DNA from: CAVUCH01 sp963697705
GTDB taxonomy: Bacteria; Acidobacteriota; Vicinamibacteria; Vicinamibacterales; JAENWD01
DNA length: 64,000 nt
Assembly: GCA_963697705.1 (NCBI GenBank)
Contig: CAVOPA010000017.1
Location: forward strand, 558,001-622,000
Reading direction: 5' to 3'
The notes under the pieces were generated by a model. It was given only the letters and a program-made list of their open reading frames with translations. It had not been told where the DNA came from and searched no databases. A program made the translations under genes and the position numbers. This document shows, piece by piece, positions 1-9,759 of the stretch (positions are counted from its first letter, which is position 1; every line of letters begins with the position of its first letter).

Positions 1-123
1 CGTCGCGACTCCGGCGCCCGCTGGCTCGCGCCGCTCGCGATCTTCCTCTGCGTGTTCGGCCTGATCCTCATCGTCGCCGCGACGGTCGAGGCGCTCGCGC
101 CGTTCATCTACGCGATCTTCTGA
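1..123 (+). CDS. DUF5989 family small membrane protein (3' end only)
   Basis: The first 40 codons seen are the end of a gene that begins before the window. They encode one strongly hydrophobic helix and end in APFIYAIF. This resembles the conserved tail of DUF5989 proteins, which are about 50 residues long with one membrane span and are often found beside carbamoyltransferase or SGNH-hydrolase genes. The stop lies 3 bases before the next start, so the two genes are probably co-transcribed. The function of the family is unknown to me, and the assignment rests on the tail motif alone. Confidence 0.55.
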   Translation, partial: RRDSGARWLAPLAIFLCVFGLILIVAATVEALAPFIYAIF

Positions 124-126
124 CCG

Positions 127-1119
127 ATGGACGCTCGGGAGCTCGTCGCCTGCCCGGCATGCGGCGGCACGCTCTCAGCCGAGTGGTCGTGCACTGGATG
201 CGCGATGCGCTTCGACGTCGCTGACGGTGTCCCCAATCTGCGATTGCCTTCGGATGACGTGACTGAGACGGTGCGCCGCTTCTACGAGAGCGCGCCGTTC
301 CCGGGCTATCCGCCGCGTGAGAGTCTGCAGAGCCTCCGCGCGCGCGCAGAGCGCAATGCCTTCGCCCGACTCCTCGACCGCGCGATTCCCGGAAATGCGC
401 GCATTGCGGACGTCGGATGCGGCACCGGCCAGATGTGTCTGTACCTCGCGAGCGCCGACCGCGTGGTGGTGGGCGCCGATCTCACGCGCGCATCGCTCGC
501 GCTCGGCGCCGCCGCAGCCGCGCGATTCGGTCTCGAGCGCGTGCAGATTGTCGAGACCGACCTCCGTCAGCCCGGCCTCCAGCGCGGCGCCTTCGACCTC
601 GTTTACTCGTCGGGCGTCGTGCACCACACCCGCGACCCGCGCGCGTCGTTCGGCAAACTGGTCGAGCTGGTACGTCCGGGCGGTGTCATCGTGCTCGGTG
701 TCTACAACGCGATCGCGCGCATTCCCACGCGTCTGAGGCGTGCGGTGGCGCGAGTGTCAGGCTATCGTGTCGTGCCCTTCGATCCGATCCTTCGGGATCG
801 CTCGCACGATCCCGAGCGCCGCGAGGCGTGGCTGCGAGATCAGTACCGGCATCCCGAGGAGCATCGTCACACCATCGCCGAGGTGCAGCGCTGGTTCGCG
901 GAGCATGGCGTCGAGTATCTGCGCACGTATCCGAGCGCGGTCTTCGACGACACGCCCGAGGATTTGTTCACGCGCGCCGCAGACAACTGGGGGCTCGAAA
1001 GCTGGCTCACACAGATCGCGTGGATGCGCACGCTCGGGCGCGAGGGCGGATTGTTCTTTACGATCGGGCGGAAGGAGGAGTCACATCACGCCGGCGACGT
1101 GTCGAGAGAAGTCCCTTGA
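127..1119 (+). CDS. Class I SAM-dependent methyltransferase with N-terminal zinc ribbon
   Basis: The protein has 330 residues. An N-terminal Trm112-like zinc ribbon is formed by C9, C12, C22 and C25. A Rossmann methyltransferase fold follows, with SAM motif I (ADVGCGTGQ) near residues 94-102 and the acidic post-motif region near D157-H167 (FDLVYSSGVVHH), typical of the Methyltransf_11/25 families. The substrate cannot be read from the sequence. The zinc ribbon plus methyltransferase layout is common in biosynthetic and surface-polysaccharide clusters. The gene starts 3 bases after the DUF5989 stop and is likely translationally coupled to it. The C-terminal 130 residues have no motif I can name. 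Confidence 0.8.
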   Translation: MDARELVACPACGGTLSAEWSCTGCAMRFDVADGVPNLRLPSDDVTETVRRFYESAPFPGYPPRESLQSLRARAERNAFARLLDRAIPGNARIADVGCGTGQMCLYLASADRVVVGADLTRASLALGAAAAARFGLERVQIVETDLRQPGLQRGAFDLVYSSGVVHHTRDPRASFGKLVELVRPGGVIVLGVYNAIARIPTRLRRAVARVSGYRVVPFDPILRDRSHDPERREAWLRDQYRHPEEHRHTIAEVQRWFAEHGVEYLRTYPSAVFDDTPEDLFTRAADNWGLESWLTQIAWMRTLGREGGLFFTIGRKEESHHAGDVSREVP

Positions 1120-1257
1120 GTATGCCGAATGCATCGTCCCGCCGACGCGGCGCACTGTGCCTGCCCCAGGCGGCGGCTCGTTCGGGCGCTCCCACCGGTG
1201 CGAACGACTTGATTCTCGCGATCTGACGTCTCCCTTATCGCCTGCCGCAGGTCTCGC

Positions 1258-2802
1258 TCAGGGCAAGCCCCGAATGGGCAGATCGCGCTCCATCCGAACC
1301 TCGGCCTCCAGGTTCGCCCGATCGCGCCCGATGGTCGCGATCGCCAGAGTCCGCCCGCCGCGCCGGTATTCGACCGAGCAGTCGAGCGCCTCGAGCGAGC
1401 CGTCGATGACGACCTCGTCCCAGCGTTCTGCGTGGCCAACGTAGTTGATCGAGACGTCGTAGTGCCGACTCCAGAAGAACGGCACCGCGTCGAACCGCTC
1501 GCGCCCGCCGAGCATGTTGCGTGCGGCGACCTGCCCCTGGCGCTCGGCGACCACCCAGTGCTCGACGCGAATGCGCTCGCCCGTATGAGAGTCCGGCCAC
1601 CGGGCGACGTCGCCGGCGGCGAAGATGCCAGGCGCGCTCGTCTCCAGGTACTCGTTCACCGCGATGCCGCGGTCCATTGCCAGTCCGGCCTGTTCCGCGA
1701 TCGCCAACGCCGGCCTGACGCCGACGCCGACGACAAGGAAGTCGCAGTCGAGCGTGACGCCGCCGCTGAGCGTCACCGTCCGCCCGTCAAGCCGCGCCAC
1801 CCTCTGACCCAGATGGAAGGTGACGCCTTGCGCCTCGTGCAGCGATCGCACGAGCCGTCCCACCTCGACGCCCATGACCCGCTCGAGCGGGGTGCTCTCT
1901 GGCGCGACAACATCGACGGAAATGCCGCGGGCCCGCAGTGACGCCGCGACCTCCAGACCGATGAAGCTGCCACCAACCACCACGACACGCCGGGCCGTTG
2001 CGGCCCGGTGAACAAGGGCGCGGCTGTCCGCGAACGAGCGGAGGTACCGCACGTGGTCGTCGTCCGCGCCGGGAATCGTCAGCCGCACGGGATCGGCGCC
2101 GGTCGCGAGGAGCAGCGAGCCGTACGGGCGATCAGATCCGTCGTCGAGACGCACGATCCGCCGGGCCGGATCGATTGACACCACATGACGGCCGAGGACC
2201 AGCTCGATACGCTGCTCCACGTAGAAGTCATTCGGCCAGAGCGGGATCCACTCGTCCTGCGCTTCACCGGCGAGGAAGTCCTTCGACAAGTTCGGCCGAT
2301 CGACGGGCGGATCAGCATCGGCACTGATCAGAGTGAGCGGTTCGTCGTACCCCTGGCGTCTCAGCATCTCGGCCGCGGCCACGCCCGCCGCCCCTCCGCC
2401 GACGATGACAATCGATGATGGCAGCTGGCGGGCCGAAATCGACGCCGGTGTAGGTCGCGCCTCCGGCAACTTCTCCCGGACGAATATCCGGTCCCCCTCC
2501 CGCTCCACGCGCCAGCAGGCGATCGGATCCAGCGCGGGCGCGCGGAGCGCCTCGCCCGTACGGAGGCTGAAGCACGCGTGATGCCACGGACAGCGCACCG
2601 TGTCACCGACAACGAGCCCCTTCACGAGCGGCCCGCGGTAGTGCGAACAGTGCGCCCTGACGGCGAACAGTTCGGCGCCCGACCGCGCCAATACCACCTC
2701 CTCGTCACCCACGCGCCCGAGGATCATGCCCGTGTCAGTCAGTGCCGAGGCGGCAACCCCTTTCGACAAGTCGAGGGTCGCGGGCTCCTTCGTCTCGCTC
2801 AT
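1258..2802 (-). CDS. Rieske [2Fe-2S] / FAD-dependent pyridine nucleotide-disulphide oxidoreductase (AIF-like)
   Basis: This 514-residue protein fuses an N-terminal Rieske domain to a flavoprotein. The cluster ligands are C52-x-H54 and C71-x2-H74. The reductase part has an FAD GxGxxG (IVIVGGGAAG, 131-140), a second NAD(P)-binding glycine motif (VVVVGGSFIG, 273-282), the FAD-closing motif FAAGDVA near 394-400, and a C-terminal reductase-like domain. This is the order of AIFM3-like and ferredoxin-reductase-like proteins, so a cytoplasmic NAD(P)H-dependent electron-transfer role is likely. The physiological acceptor is unknown. The start was placed at the Met where family homology begins; the frame stays open to 2895 and no strong Shine-Dalgarno sequence decides it. 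Confidence 0.85.
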   Translation of the reverse strand: MSETKEPATLDLSKGVAASALTDTGMILGRVGDEEVVLARSGAELFAVRAHCSHYRGPLVKGLVVGDTVRCPWHHACFSLRTGEALRAPALDPIACWRVEREGDRIFVREKLPEARPTPASISARQLPSSIVIVGGGAAGVAAAEMLRRQGYDEPLTLISADADPPVDRPNLSKDFLAGEAQDEWIPLWPNDFYVEQRIELVLGRHVVSIDPARRIVRLDDGSDRPYGSLLLATGADPVRLTIPGADDDHVRYLRSFADSRALVHRAATARRVVVVGGSFIGLEVAASLRARGISVDVVAPESTPLERVMGVEVGRLVRSLHEAQGVTFHLGQRVARLDGRTVTLSGGVTLDCDFLVVGVGVRPALAIAEQAGLAMDRGIAVNEYLETSAPGIFAAGDVARWPDSHTGERIRVEHWVVAERQGQVAARNMLGGRERFDAVPFFWSRHYDVSINYVGHAERWDEVVIDGSLEALDCSVEYRRGGRTLAIATIGRDRANLEAEVRMERDLPIRGLP

Positions 2803-3135
2803 GGCCACATCCGTGCCGTGCGATCGTGAGACATCAACGTCTTCAACCTGCTCGAGGCCGGCTGTCGAGCTGGTCCTATCGTGTTCACCCGCCAACTATA
2901 CAGAGTCGCACCCACGTGATGGACTGCATGTCGAGTCGGTGCGGTCATCGTTGGACTGCTGCCGCAGAGGTCGTCTTCCCCTGAAGCTGGCGCCACCCCG
3001 GTCACCACGAGGAAGGTCGGCGCCACACCCGACCGGCACGGATGAGGGAGGCAGTTCGGCGAGGTGCTCCGCCGCGTGTGTCGGCGCGGGACCGACGCGA
3101 GACGGGGCGGGCGCGGATCAGCGGGCTCGCGGTCT
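2803..3135. other. Intergenic stretch without a supported gene
   Basis: These 333 bases lie between the Rieske oxidoreductase start and the PAP2 phosphatase stop. All frames are arginine- and proline-rich antisense readings, and none has a ribosome binding site or a recognisable domain. The oxidoreductase promoter probably lies here. Confidence 0.5.
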
Positions 3136-3987
3136 TCACTCCAGCGCCAGCTGCACGCCCACGCGGCCCTGGCCGAACATCGGGTCCACCGCGAACGTGG
3201 TCGTTCCGTGTCGCACCCGGATGGTGTGCGCTGACGCGACGCCCACGGCGGCGCCGTAGACCACATCGCTCGTCCAGTGCTCGTTCGAGACCACGCGCGC
3301 GGCGCCGACATAGCACGCGAGCGCGAAGGCCGGCACGCCGGCCTTCCAGCCGAACGTCCGCTGGATCTCGGAGGCCGACGCGAACGACAGGGAGGCGTGT
3401 CCCGACGGGAACGCGCGCGGATAGCCGTTCGGGCGCTCGCGCTGTGTGATGACCTTCAGCGCAGTGGCGAGACCGCCGCTGACGACCTGTGCCTGCAGGA
3501 GGTCGCGGCCGAACCTCGCTGCCGTGTCGTGATGAGTGGCCAGGCCGAGTCCCCACGCGGCGACCGCCGCGGGCATCTGCAGGGCCGCGTTACCGATGGC
3601 GTTGCCGGGCGCGAACGCGTCCGATGCCGGCGAGCCCACGTCCGCCGCCGCGCGCACGATGTCCTCGTCCCAGTGATGCACCACGAGCGTCGGAACGGTC
3701 CCGACGCCGAGCCACAGCGCGGGATCCTTCGACGCGAGCCGGCCGAAGTCAGCGAGCAGGTCGTGCACGAACCGGCTCGTGGCGGAGCGCTCGCGCGCGA
3801 CGGCCGGGTCGGCGCTCACACCCGATCCGCCACCGGTTTCGGGAGAACGATCGCTGACGCCGATCGTCGAGCCCGTGCCTACGCCCTGGAGGATCGCTCC
3901 ATGGACGACGGCCAGCGACGCGTGTCCGGACTCGCCCTGGGCCAGAGCTGTGTTCGCGCAGAGGGCGAGCACGACGGTGAACCACAT
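3136..3987 (-). CDS. PAP2-family phosphatase, secreted or periplasmic
   Basis: The protein has 283 residues from the chosen Met. A signal peptide ends near ALAQG (about residue 18). The PAP2 triad is complete: K178-x7-RP (KVITQRERP), PSGH at 194-197, and R231-x5-H237-x3-D241 (ARVVSNEHWTSD). These residues bind and cleave phosphomonoesters such as phosphatidic acid or undecaprenyl pyrophosphate. The active site is expected on the periplasmic side, but hydrophobic segments are fewer than in integral PAP2 proteins, so it may be soluble. The start was chosen because the signal peptide begins there; an upstream Met at 4056 would add 23 polar residues. Confidence 0.85.
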   Translation of the reverse strand: MWFTVVLALCANTALAQGESGHASLAVVHGAILQGVGTGSTIGVSDRSPETGGGSGVSADPAVARERSATSRFVHDLLADFGRLASKDPALWLGVGTVPTLVVHHWDEDIVRAAADVGSPASDAFAPGNAIGNAALQMPAAVAAWGLGLATHHDTAARFGRDLLQAQVVSGGLATALKVITQRERPNGYPRAFPSGHASLSFASASEIQRTFGWKAGVPAFALACYVGAARVVSNEHWTSDVVYGAAVGVASAHTIRVRHGTTTFAVDPMFGQGRVGVQLALE

Positions 3988-4627
3988 GGGATATGCAGAG
4001 AACAGCGCGTCTCTGTTGTCCACGCGTGACCTCGAGTGCGCCCGGGCTCGAACCATTCGGAGAGGACGGTTATGACGCGTTGAGCGATTATACGAGCCCG
4101 GTCCACCGGCGCGTCGAACCCACGGCCAGTCGGCAACTTCGCTCAACTCTGTCAGTTCCGCCTACCCTAGAAGACGCGACTCTTGGCAACACCTCTCAGC
4201 GTGCCGCGAGTGCGGGACGTCTTTACGTGCAACCGAACGGGCTTCGACACCGTCCGTCACTCGTTCAAAACCCGTCCGACTCGTCGCCTGAGGCGGGCGA
4301 TAAGCTGCAGGACGGCGGCGCAGCACGAGCCCGAGGCCGATTGCGCATAGGGTGAACATTACTCACCAGCTAAGGCGGCCTCTCGGAGAGACCCATGCGT
4401 ACCGGTACAGCGGCTGTCGATCGCGGGAGCTGTTGGGCTGTGCGCGTGGTTCCTCCGTCGAGCGCATTCGAGTCGTAACCATTGCATGGACTCTGCTTGT
4501 GCTCGCTTCGGCTCTTGCAATGGCTCAACCCGTCGGTGCCATTAGACGGGCGGCAGCAAACCCACGATCGCCCAGACGCGCGCTTTCACGAGAGTGCGCC
4601 TTTGCGGCCTCGGACCTGGAGTACGGT
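3988..4627. other. Divergent intergenic region
   Basis: These 640 bases separate the leftward PAP2 gene from the rightward propeller gene and must contain both promoters. The frame of the propeller gene stays open upstream to 4352 and includes a hydrophobic, signal-like stretch at about 4472-4535. There is no Shine-Dalgarno before it, and a better signal peptide follows at 4628. I see no other gene. Confidence 0.5.
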
Positions 4628-5638
4628 ATGCGAACGGTCATTGCTTTTCTCGTGTCGATGGCGCTCGCGCCGGTGCTGGCTCAGTCGTCCAACTCGTACA
4701 GGGTTACTCACACGTACGTGCTCGGCGGCGAGGGCGGATGGGACTACATCGTGCCGGATCCACAGACGCACCGGCTGTTCATCGCCCGGCAGAATCGCGT
4801 CATGGTCGTCAGCGAAGATTCTGGCGCGGTGCTCGGCGAGGTCGCGGCCGTCGACGGAGCCCACGGCACGGCCGTGGTGGCTGATACGGGTCGCGGCTTC
4901 GCCACCTCCGCCAACGATCAATCGGTGGTCATGTTCGACCTGCAGACCCTGAAGGTGCTCGGTCGCATCCCCGCCGCGGAAGATGCCGACGCGATCATCT
5001 ACGATGATGCGTCGAGGCGCGTGTTCACGTTCAACGGCGACGCGCACTCCTCGACAGTGATCGATCCGCGCGCGGGCAAAGCAATCACGAACATCGCGCT
5101 TGGCGGCAAGCCCGAGTACGGTGCGTCGGGGGGAGACGGCAAGGTCTACGCGAACCTCACGGACACGAGCGAGATCGTGGAGATCGACGCGAGGGGCGCG
5201 ACCGTCCTCCGGCGCTGGCCCACCGCGCCATGCAAACAGCCGGTGGCCATGGCGATCGACACGGCCCACCATCGCCTGTTCAGCGGGTGCCGTAGCGGCG
5301 TGCTGGCGGTCTCCGATTACGTCGCCGGCAAGGTGGTGGCCACGGTTCCCATCGGCTCCGGGGTCGATGGCGCCGGATTCGATGCGAGCACGTCGAACGC
5401 GTTCGCATCGAATGCGGATGGGACGTTGACCGTCATCCACCAGGACACGCCAGATCAGTACCACGTCGTCGAGAACGTGCAGACGCCGCCGGCGTCACGC
5501 AACATGGGACTCGATGCCACGACGCACCGGCTGTTCGTCGCGTCAGCCCGGTTCGGACCGGTGCCGCAGGGCGCCCGCCGAGGCCCGGTGCTGCCCGATT
5601 CCTTCGCGGTGCTGGTCATCGAGCCAGCGCAGCCCTGA
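4628..5638 (+). CDS. Secreted YncE/YVTN-type beta-propeller protein
   Basis: The 336-residue protein has a signal peptide (MRTVIAFLVSMALAPVLAQ). The rest consists of repeated propeller blades in which each strand set ends in valine-rich segments, such as GGWDYIVPDPQTHRLFIARQ and later DYVAGKVVATVPIGSGVDG. This is the layout of YncE and cytochrome-D1-like repeat proteins, seven-bladed propellers exported to the periplasm. There are no haem ligands or catalytic residues I can name, so a binding or scaffold role is inferred. The start follows a CTGGAG about 6 bases upstream. It converges with the TonB receptor gene, leaving 29 bases between stops. Confidence 0.75.
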   Translation: MRTVIAFLVSMALAPVLAQSSNSYRVTHTYVLGGEGGWDYIVPDPQTHRLFIARQNRVMVVSEDSGAVLGEVAAVDGAHGTAVVADTGRGFATSANDQSVVMFDLQTLKVLGRIPAAEDADAIIYDDASRRVFTFNGDAHSSTVIDPRAGKAITNIALGGKPEYGASGGDGKVYANLTDTSEIVEIDARGATVLRRWPTAPCKQPVAMAIDTAHHRLFSGCRSGVLAVSDYVAGKVVATVPIGSGVDGAGFDASTSNAFASNADGTLTVIHQDTPDQYHVVENVQTPPASRNMGLDATTHRLFVASARFGPVPQGARRGPVLPDSFAVLVIEPAQP

Positions 5639-5667
5639 TTTTCGGCCGCTGGGCAGAGGAACGCTGG

Positions 5668-7932
5668 TCAGTGACTGAGTGCCAGCGAGACTCCAACCGA
5701 GAAGCGACGGGACAGACCGGACCCCGCCGACCGCACAACATCGCCGAGGCCTGGCTGGACCAGTCGGTCCGGGGACGTTGCGTTGTGGTGGTTCAGGGCG
5801 TTCAGCACCTCGCCGAAGAGGGTGACCGCATGTGGTGACGAAAAGAACGTGTGCTGCGCGTGAGCATCGAGTCGCATGTACGATGCGGCAGGTGATCGGG
5901 CAGCTTCTCCAGTGGACGACAGCGGCGCTGTCGGGCTGAAGGGGGCCGGGAGCGGCATGCCGGACGCGGCGCGAAACAGGAGCCCGGCGCTCGATTGCGG
6001 GCCGATGCGGAAGCGACCCGCGGCCGTGATCGCGTGTCGCCAATCACCCTGCTCGGAGCGCGAGTGATCCATCGTCACATCGGCCTGGCGCGTCATTGCG
6101 CCGCTGTACGACATCCATCCAGACAGACGCGCCTCCGTCGAACGCGTGACGACAATCTCGAAGCCGCGTGCCTCGCCCGCGAGCGCGTTTCTGATGGACG
6201 GCACGGAAATCGGCCCATCGCGCCCCGCCCACGGCGCGTCATAGCCCCGGAGCACGTCCGCTTCGAAGCGGTCGAAGTAGGTCACCTGCCATCGGACGCT
6301 GCGCAGGTTTTGGGCGACGTCCACGTCGACGTGCGTGGCGCGTTCCGCCGCGAGCCCTCCCGCGCCTCCCGCTGCCAGGACCGCGTCGAGATCCGGGAAC
6401 TGTCGCGATGCCCCGACCGACGTGCTGAGCGTCCAAGCCGGCGCGAACCGCCACACGGCAAGCAGCCAGGGACTGACCGCGGAATCGTGCACAAGTGTCG
6501 AGGCGCCCGCACGCACGCCGGCCTCTAGGGACACGCGCCGAGCCGTGCGTGCGAAATTCGCATATGCCGCGTGGGTCGTCCACATCGCGCGGCCGACGCC
6601 GTGTGCTCGGTCACGCCCCTCGCGCGCTCCCTCGAGCCGCTCGACGTCGCCGCCCGCCATGACGACCCCGCCGAAGAGCGCACGTTGCACCTCGCCGCGA
6701 TACCCCAGGGACTCGTTGCTGGCATGGCCGGCGAGCTGACCGGTGCCGAGAGTGCTTTCGAGACCTTGCCCAACCCAAAAGGCACGATGCCGTACGACGA
6801 CCTTCGAACCAAGCGTCGAACGCCATCCGACGGTCACGAGCGCGGCGTTGTTTGTACCTGCGGAGAGGGGACCGACGAGCGGCTCGTCCGGCGCATCCAC
6901 GACGGAACGACCGGCAAGCACCGTGACATCCGCCTGCTCCGTGGGCGAAAGGTCGTACACCAACTTCGCGTGCGCATCCGTAAAGGCGAATCCGACCTCG
7001 CTCTGCGACATCGGTCGCGGCGGCCACGCGCGATAGCTGTTGCGGACGCCGGCGATCCAGGAGCCGCGTCCGCCTGCGATGGGGCCCTCGCCGATGACGG
7101 CTGCGCTCGTGGGGGCTGCCGTGCCGACGACGCGTGTGGCCTCGCGCGACCCTTCCCGCAGGGTCACCTCGAGCTGCGCGCCGAGCGTGTCGTCGTAGGT
7201 GCGCGGGTACGCACCCGCCCGCAGCGTGAGGCGCTCGAGGACGTCGCTGCCGAACATGGCCAGCGTGCCCGCACCGTTGTGACCATAGACCGTGTGCTGG
7301 AGCCATCGGGTCGAGACGCCGTCGATGATGGTGGCAACCTGCCGGTAGGGGCTGCCTCGCACTGAGAAGTCACTGCGCGAGTCGTCGAGCACCGCGACGC
7401 CTGGCATCGCGTGGACCGCCGACAGCCCGTCGGCGTCCAGGGGAGTGCTCGCCGTCTGTAGCGCCGAACGATCGAACACGACCGCGCCTGGCGTTCCGTC
7501 TCCGCGCTCGGACGCCGCGAACACCGACACTCGATCGACGTAGGAAGGCAGCGTGACGGGTGGGTCCGCGGCGCGACCGAGTGGCGGGCGTTCCGATCTA
7601 GGGTGGTGGATGACGGGCGGCCGGCCTTTCACCGCCGTCGTCGGCGCGCGGACCACCAGGATGGTCATTCCCGGACCGTCCTCTGCCCGGAGCCCGTGCA
7701 CCGCCAGGAGCTCATCGAGTTGCCGGCGCGGTGTCGTCGTCTTCGGTTCGACGCCGACGCGCATGTCCGGGGTGACCGTCTCCGAGCTGAACACGATCGC
7801 GAGGCCGTCTTGCTGGAGCAGGCGCAGGGCCTCTTCGAGGCGGAGGCCCGTGAACACGTGCTGGCCGGCCGATGCGCCCGTAACGGTAACGGCGCACAGC
7901 AGCACCACGACGCGGCACGTGGTCGCCCGCAT
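5668..7932 (-). CDS. TonB-dependent receptor with N-terminal STN signalling domain
   Basis: This 754-residue protein has a signal peptide ending near residue 22. An STN (secretin and TonB N-terminus) domain spans about 24-95 (TGLRLEEALRLLQQDGLAIVFSSE), followed by a plug near 130-250 and a long beta-barrel. STN domains touch a FecR-type anti-sigma factor in the periplasm, and the gene lies directly downstream of a FecR gene and an ECF sigma gene in the same direction. This makes it the sensor-transporter of a cell-surface signalling unit. The ligand is unknown. The C-terminus ends in alternating hydrophobic residues (RRFSVGVSLALSH), as expected for a final barrel strand. Confidence 0.85.
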   Translation of the reverse strand: MRATTCRVVVLLCAVTVTGASAGQHVFTGLRLEEALRLLQQDGLAIVFSSETVTPDMRVGVEPKTTTPRRQLDELLAVHGLRAEDGPGMTILVVRAPTTAVKGRPPVIHHPRSERPPLGRAADPPVTLPSYVDRVSVFAASERGDGTPGAVVFDRSALQTASTPLDADGLSAVHAMPGVAVLDDSRSDFSVRGSPYRQVATIIDGVSTRWLQHTVYGHNGAGTLAMFGSDVLERLTLRAGAYPRTYDDTLGAQLEVTLREGSREATRVVGTAAPTSAAVIGEGPIAGGRGSWIAGVRNSYRAWPPRPMSQSEVGFAFTDAHAKLVYDLSPTEQADVTVLAGRSVVDAPDEPLVGPLSAGTNNAALVTVGWRSTLGSKVVVRHRAFWVGQGLESTLGTGQLAGHASNESLGYRGEVQRALFGGVVMAGGDVERLEGAREGRDRAHGVGRAMWTTHAAYANFARTARRVSLEAGVRAGASTLVHDSAVSPWLLAVWRFAPAWTLSTSVGASRQFPDLDAVLAAGGAGGLAAERATHVDVDVAQNLRSVRWQVTYFDRFEADVLRGYDAPWAGRDGPISVPSIRNALAGEARGFEIVVTRSTEARLSGWMSYSGAMTRQADVTMDHSRSEQGDWRHAITAAGRFRIGPQSSAGLLFRAASGMPLPAPFSPTAPLSSTGEAARSPAASYMRLDAHAQHTFFSSPHAVTLFGEVLNALNHHNATSPDRLVQPGLGDVVRSAGSGLSRRFSVGVSLALSH

Positions 7933-8924
7933 GACTTCGCATCTTACCGCCCGGTGACAGATTCGAGATCAGCAGGCCGCCACGGTCGAGCCGTGAACGC
8001 AGTCCGCTGGTGGCCAGGGCTACGTGCAGGGCCTCCTCGGCGAGTAGTCCGTCGACCGATCCGTGCAGCCGAGTGCGGGCCGCAATGTGCGCCACGTCCG
8101 AATCGGCATACGTCAGGGTCCAGCCCTCCTCGTGGGCGATGTGCGCGAGAAACGCGTCGAGTGTCCGCCCCTCGATGGCGAACGGTGCAGCCAGGCTGGC
8201 GGTCCACGCCCACTCGGTCCCGAACGTCGGTATTGATCGCACCATGGTCCCATGGCCACTCAGCGTTGTTTCGGTGCCCGCGACGGCGTGCGTCACGCTG
8301 GCGCCGTGACGAAGCTCGACGGTTCCCGACCGGACCCGAACAAGAAGCGTGGACGGCAGCACGCGCACCGCGAATTGCGTGCCCAGGTCGCGCACGACTC
8401 CCATCGAGCTCCGGATCTCGAAACCGTGAGAGCCGGACGCCGTCGAAACATACACGGTCCCTGCGATCACCTCGATCACGGTGTGCCCGATGAATCGAAC
8501 CCGCGAACCGCAGTCGATCCGCACGGAGCTGCCGTCCTCGGTCCGCAGGGCGGCCCGCGACCGAGTGTCGGTTGCGATCACATCGCCGGCGTGAACCGCC
8601 AAGGCCGGCGCGAGTCTCTGCGTCGCTCCGGTCGGCACTTCGATGCGCGGCTGTCCCTCTATCCGAGCAGACACCGCCACGCGCTCGTGGGGCGGTGGCG
8701 GCGTGGGCCGTGACCACTCGAGCCAGGCGGCGATCCCGAGAGACGCCGCGACGCCGGGCACGATCATCCCCCCCGCGAAGCGACGGATTCCGCCGCCGGC
8801 GCGCAGCGGCCCGCCACGACGCGTACACCTCGGCCTTGACGCGCGCGACGCGATGCCCCGGCGGGTCGGCGACGCGACCGGCCAGCCGCAGGAGATTGGC
8901 CGTGAGGTGTTCCTCGTCCATCAT
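7712..8924 (-). CDS. FecR-family anti-sigma factor / signal transducer (frameshifted)
   Basis: The N-terminus (MMDEEHLTANLLRLAGRVAD) starts at 8924, overlapping the sigma gene stop as ATGA. It reads in one frame to a run of seven G at 8768-8774 (minus strand), after which the protein continues one frame over with a membrane anchor (IVPGVAASLGIAAWLEW) and a FecR domain (GSRVRFIGHTVIEVIAGTVYVS). Six Gs would give a seamless join. A C-terminal STN-like segment (VDGLLAEEALHVALATSGL) ends just before the receptor start at 7932. As written the frame runs on into the receptor gene to 7712, probably because of a second small error. Its role is to hold the sigma factor until the receptor signals. Confidence 0.75.
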
Positions 8925-9550
8925 GAGTCCCCGCTCGGTCCCGGTTCCACGGAAGGCTGCTCGAATCGGCGGGCGTCGACCATCGTCGTGAAGGCGTCCC
9001 GAAAGGCCTGTCGCGCTCTCGTCAGTAGCGACTCGGCGGCCTTGTAGCCGAGGCCGAGGCGGCGCCCGATTTCGTCGACCGACGTGTCCTCGAGGTACTT
9101 CCACACGAGCGCGTCGGTGTACTTGCCGGGCAAGTGATCGAGCGTCACATGCACGAGGCTCGACAGCTCACGACGGCGATAGTCCTGCTCCGGGTCGTCT
9201 CGTGACAACGCCGCGACCGCGTCGAGGACGGTGCGCATGGCCGGCGACTCGTCGGATAACATCTGCGCCGACTGACGGTTGCGCTCCAGCCAACCCGAGA
9301 TCTCGCGCCGGCAGAACGCGCAGATCCACGTGAACAACGCCGCCTCGCCCCGATAGGTGTGGAGCTTCGATAGTGCTTTGATGAGCGTCGTCTGCGCGAC
9401 GTCCTCTGCCGCGTCGTCACCGCCGAGCCGGATTCGGGCGAACCGGTAGACGCGGGGAAGGTACTCCGCAAAGAACGCGTCGAACGCCGGCTCATCGCCC
9501 GCGAGCAGCCGGCGCGCGAGCTCGAAGTCGCTTTGTGGCATCCGCTGCAC
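8921..9550 (-). CDS. ECF RNA polymerase sigma factor
   Basis: The protein has 209 residues. The region 2 helix set lies near 20-85 (FFAEYLPRVYRFARIRLGGD, then EDVAQTTLIKALSKL, then FTWICAFCRREI). Region 4 is a helix-turn-helix near 155-195 (VDEIGRRLGLGYKAAESLLT). There is no region 1.1 or 3, as expected for an extracytoplasmic-function sigma factor. It is the first gene of a sigma-FecR-STN receptor operon, so it probably transcribes this operon and its targets when the receptor is occupied. An inner Met three codons downstream could also be the start. The gene diverges from the secreted-protein run at 9760. Confidence 0.9.
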   Translation of the reverse strand: MQRMPQSDFELARRLLAGDEPAFDAFFAEYLPRVYRFARIRLGGDDAAEDVAQTTLIKALSKLHTYRGEAALFTWICAFCRREISGWLERNRQSAQMLSDESPAMRTVLDAVAALSRDDPEQDYRRRELSSLVHVTLDHLPGKYTDALVWKYLEDTSVDEIGRRLGLGYKAAESLLTRARQAFRDAFTTMVDARRFEQPSVEPGPSGDS

Positions 9551-9759
9551 CGTCGCAGCTGGCTACGGTCTCCCCACCCATCATCGACGCGCGCGACATG
9601 GAGCGCGAGCAGACCGGGCATGTGTTAGAGGACCGAATCCGCAATATTCCTTCGCGCCGGACTGTCAGCGAAGGATTGTGCCGGGCGCGCTGCTCTAACG
9701 GGGTGCACACGCCGTCCGGGTCCACCGCGGGCGTCCCAAATCGCGAATGGAGATGTCTC

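Noticed and set aside
4352..4627. N-terminal extension of the YncE-like protein, with a second signal-like stretch
   Set aside because: No ribosome binding site before 4352, and a proper signal peptide starts at 4628. Two signal peptides in series are unlikely.
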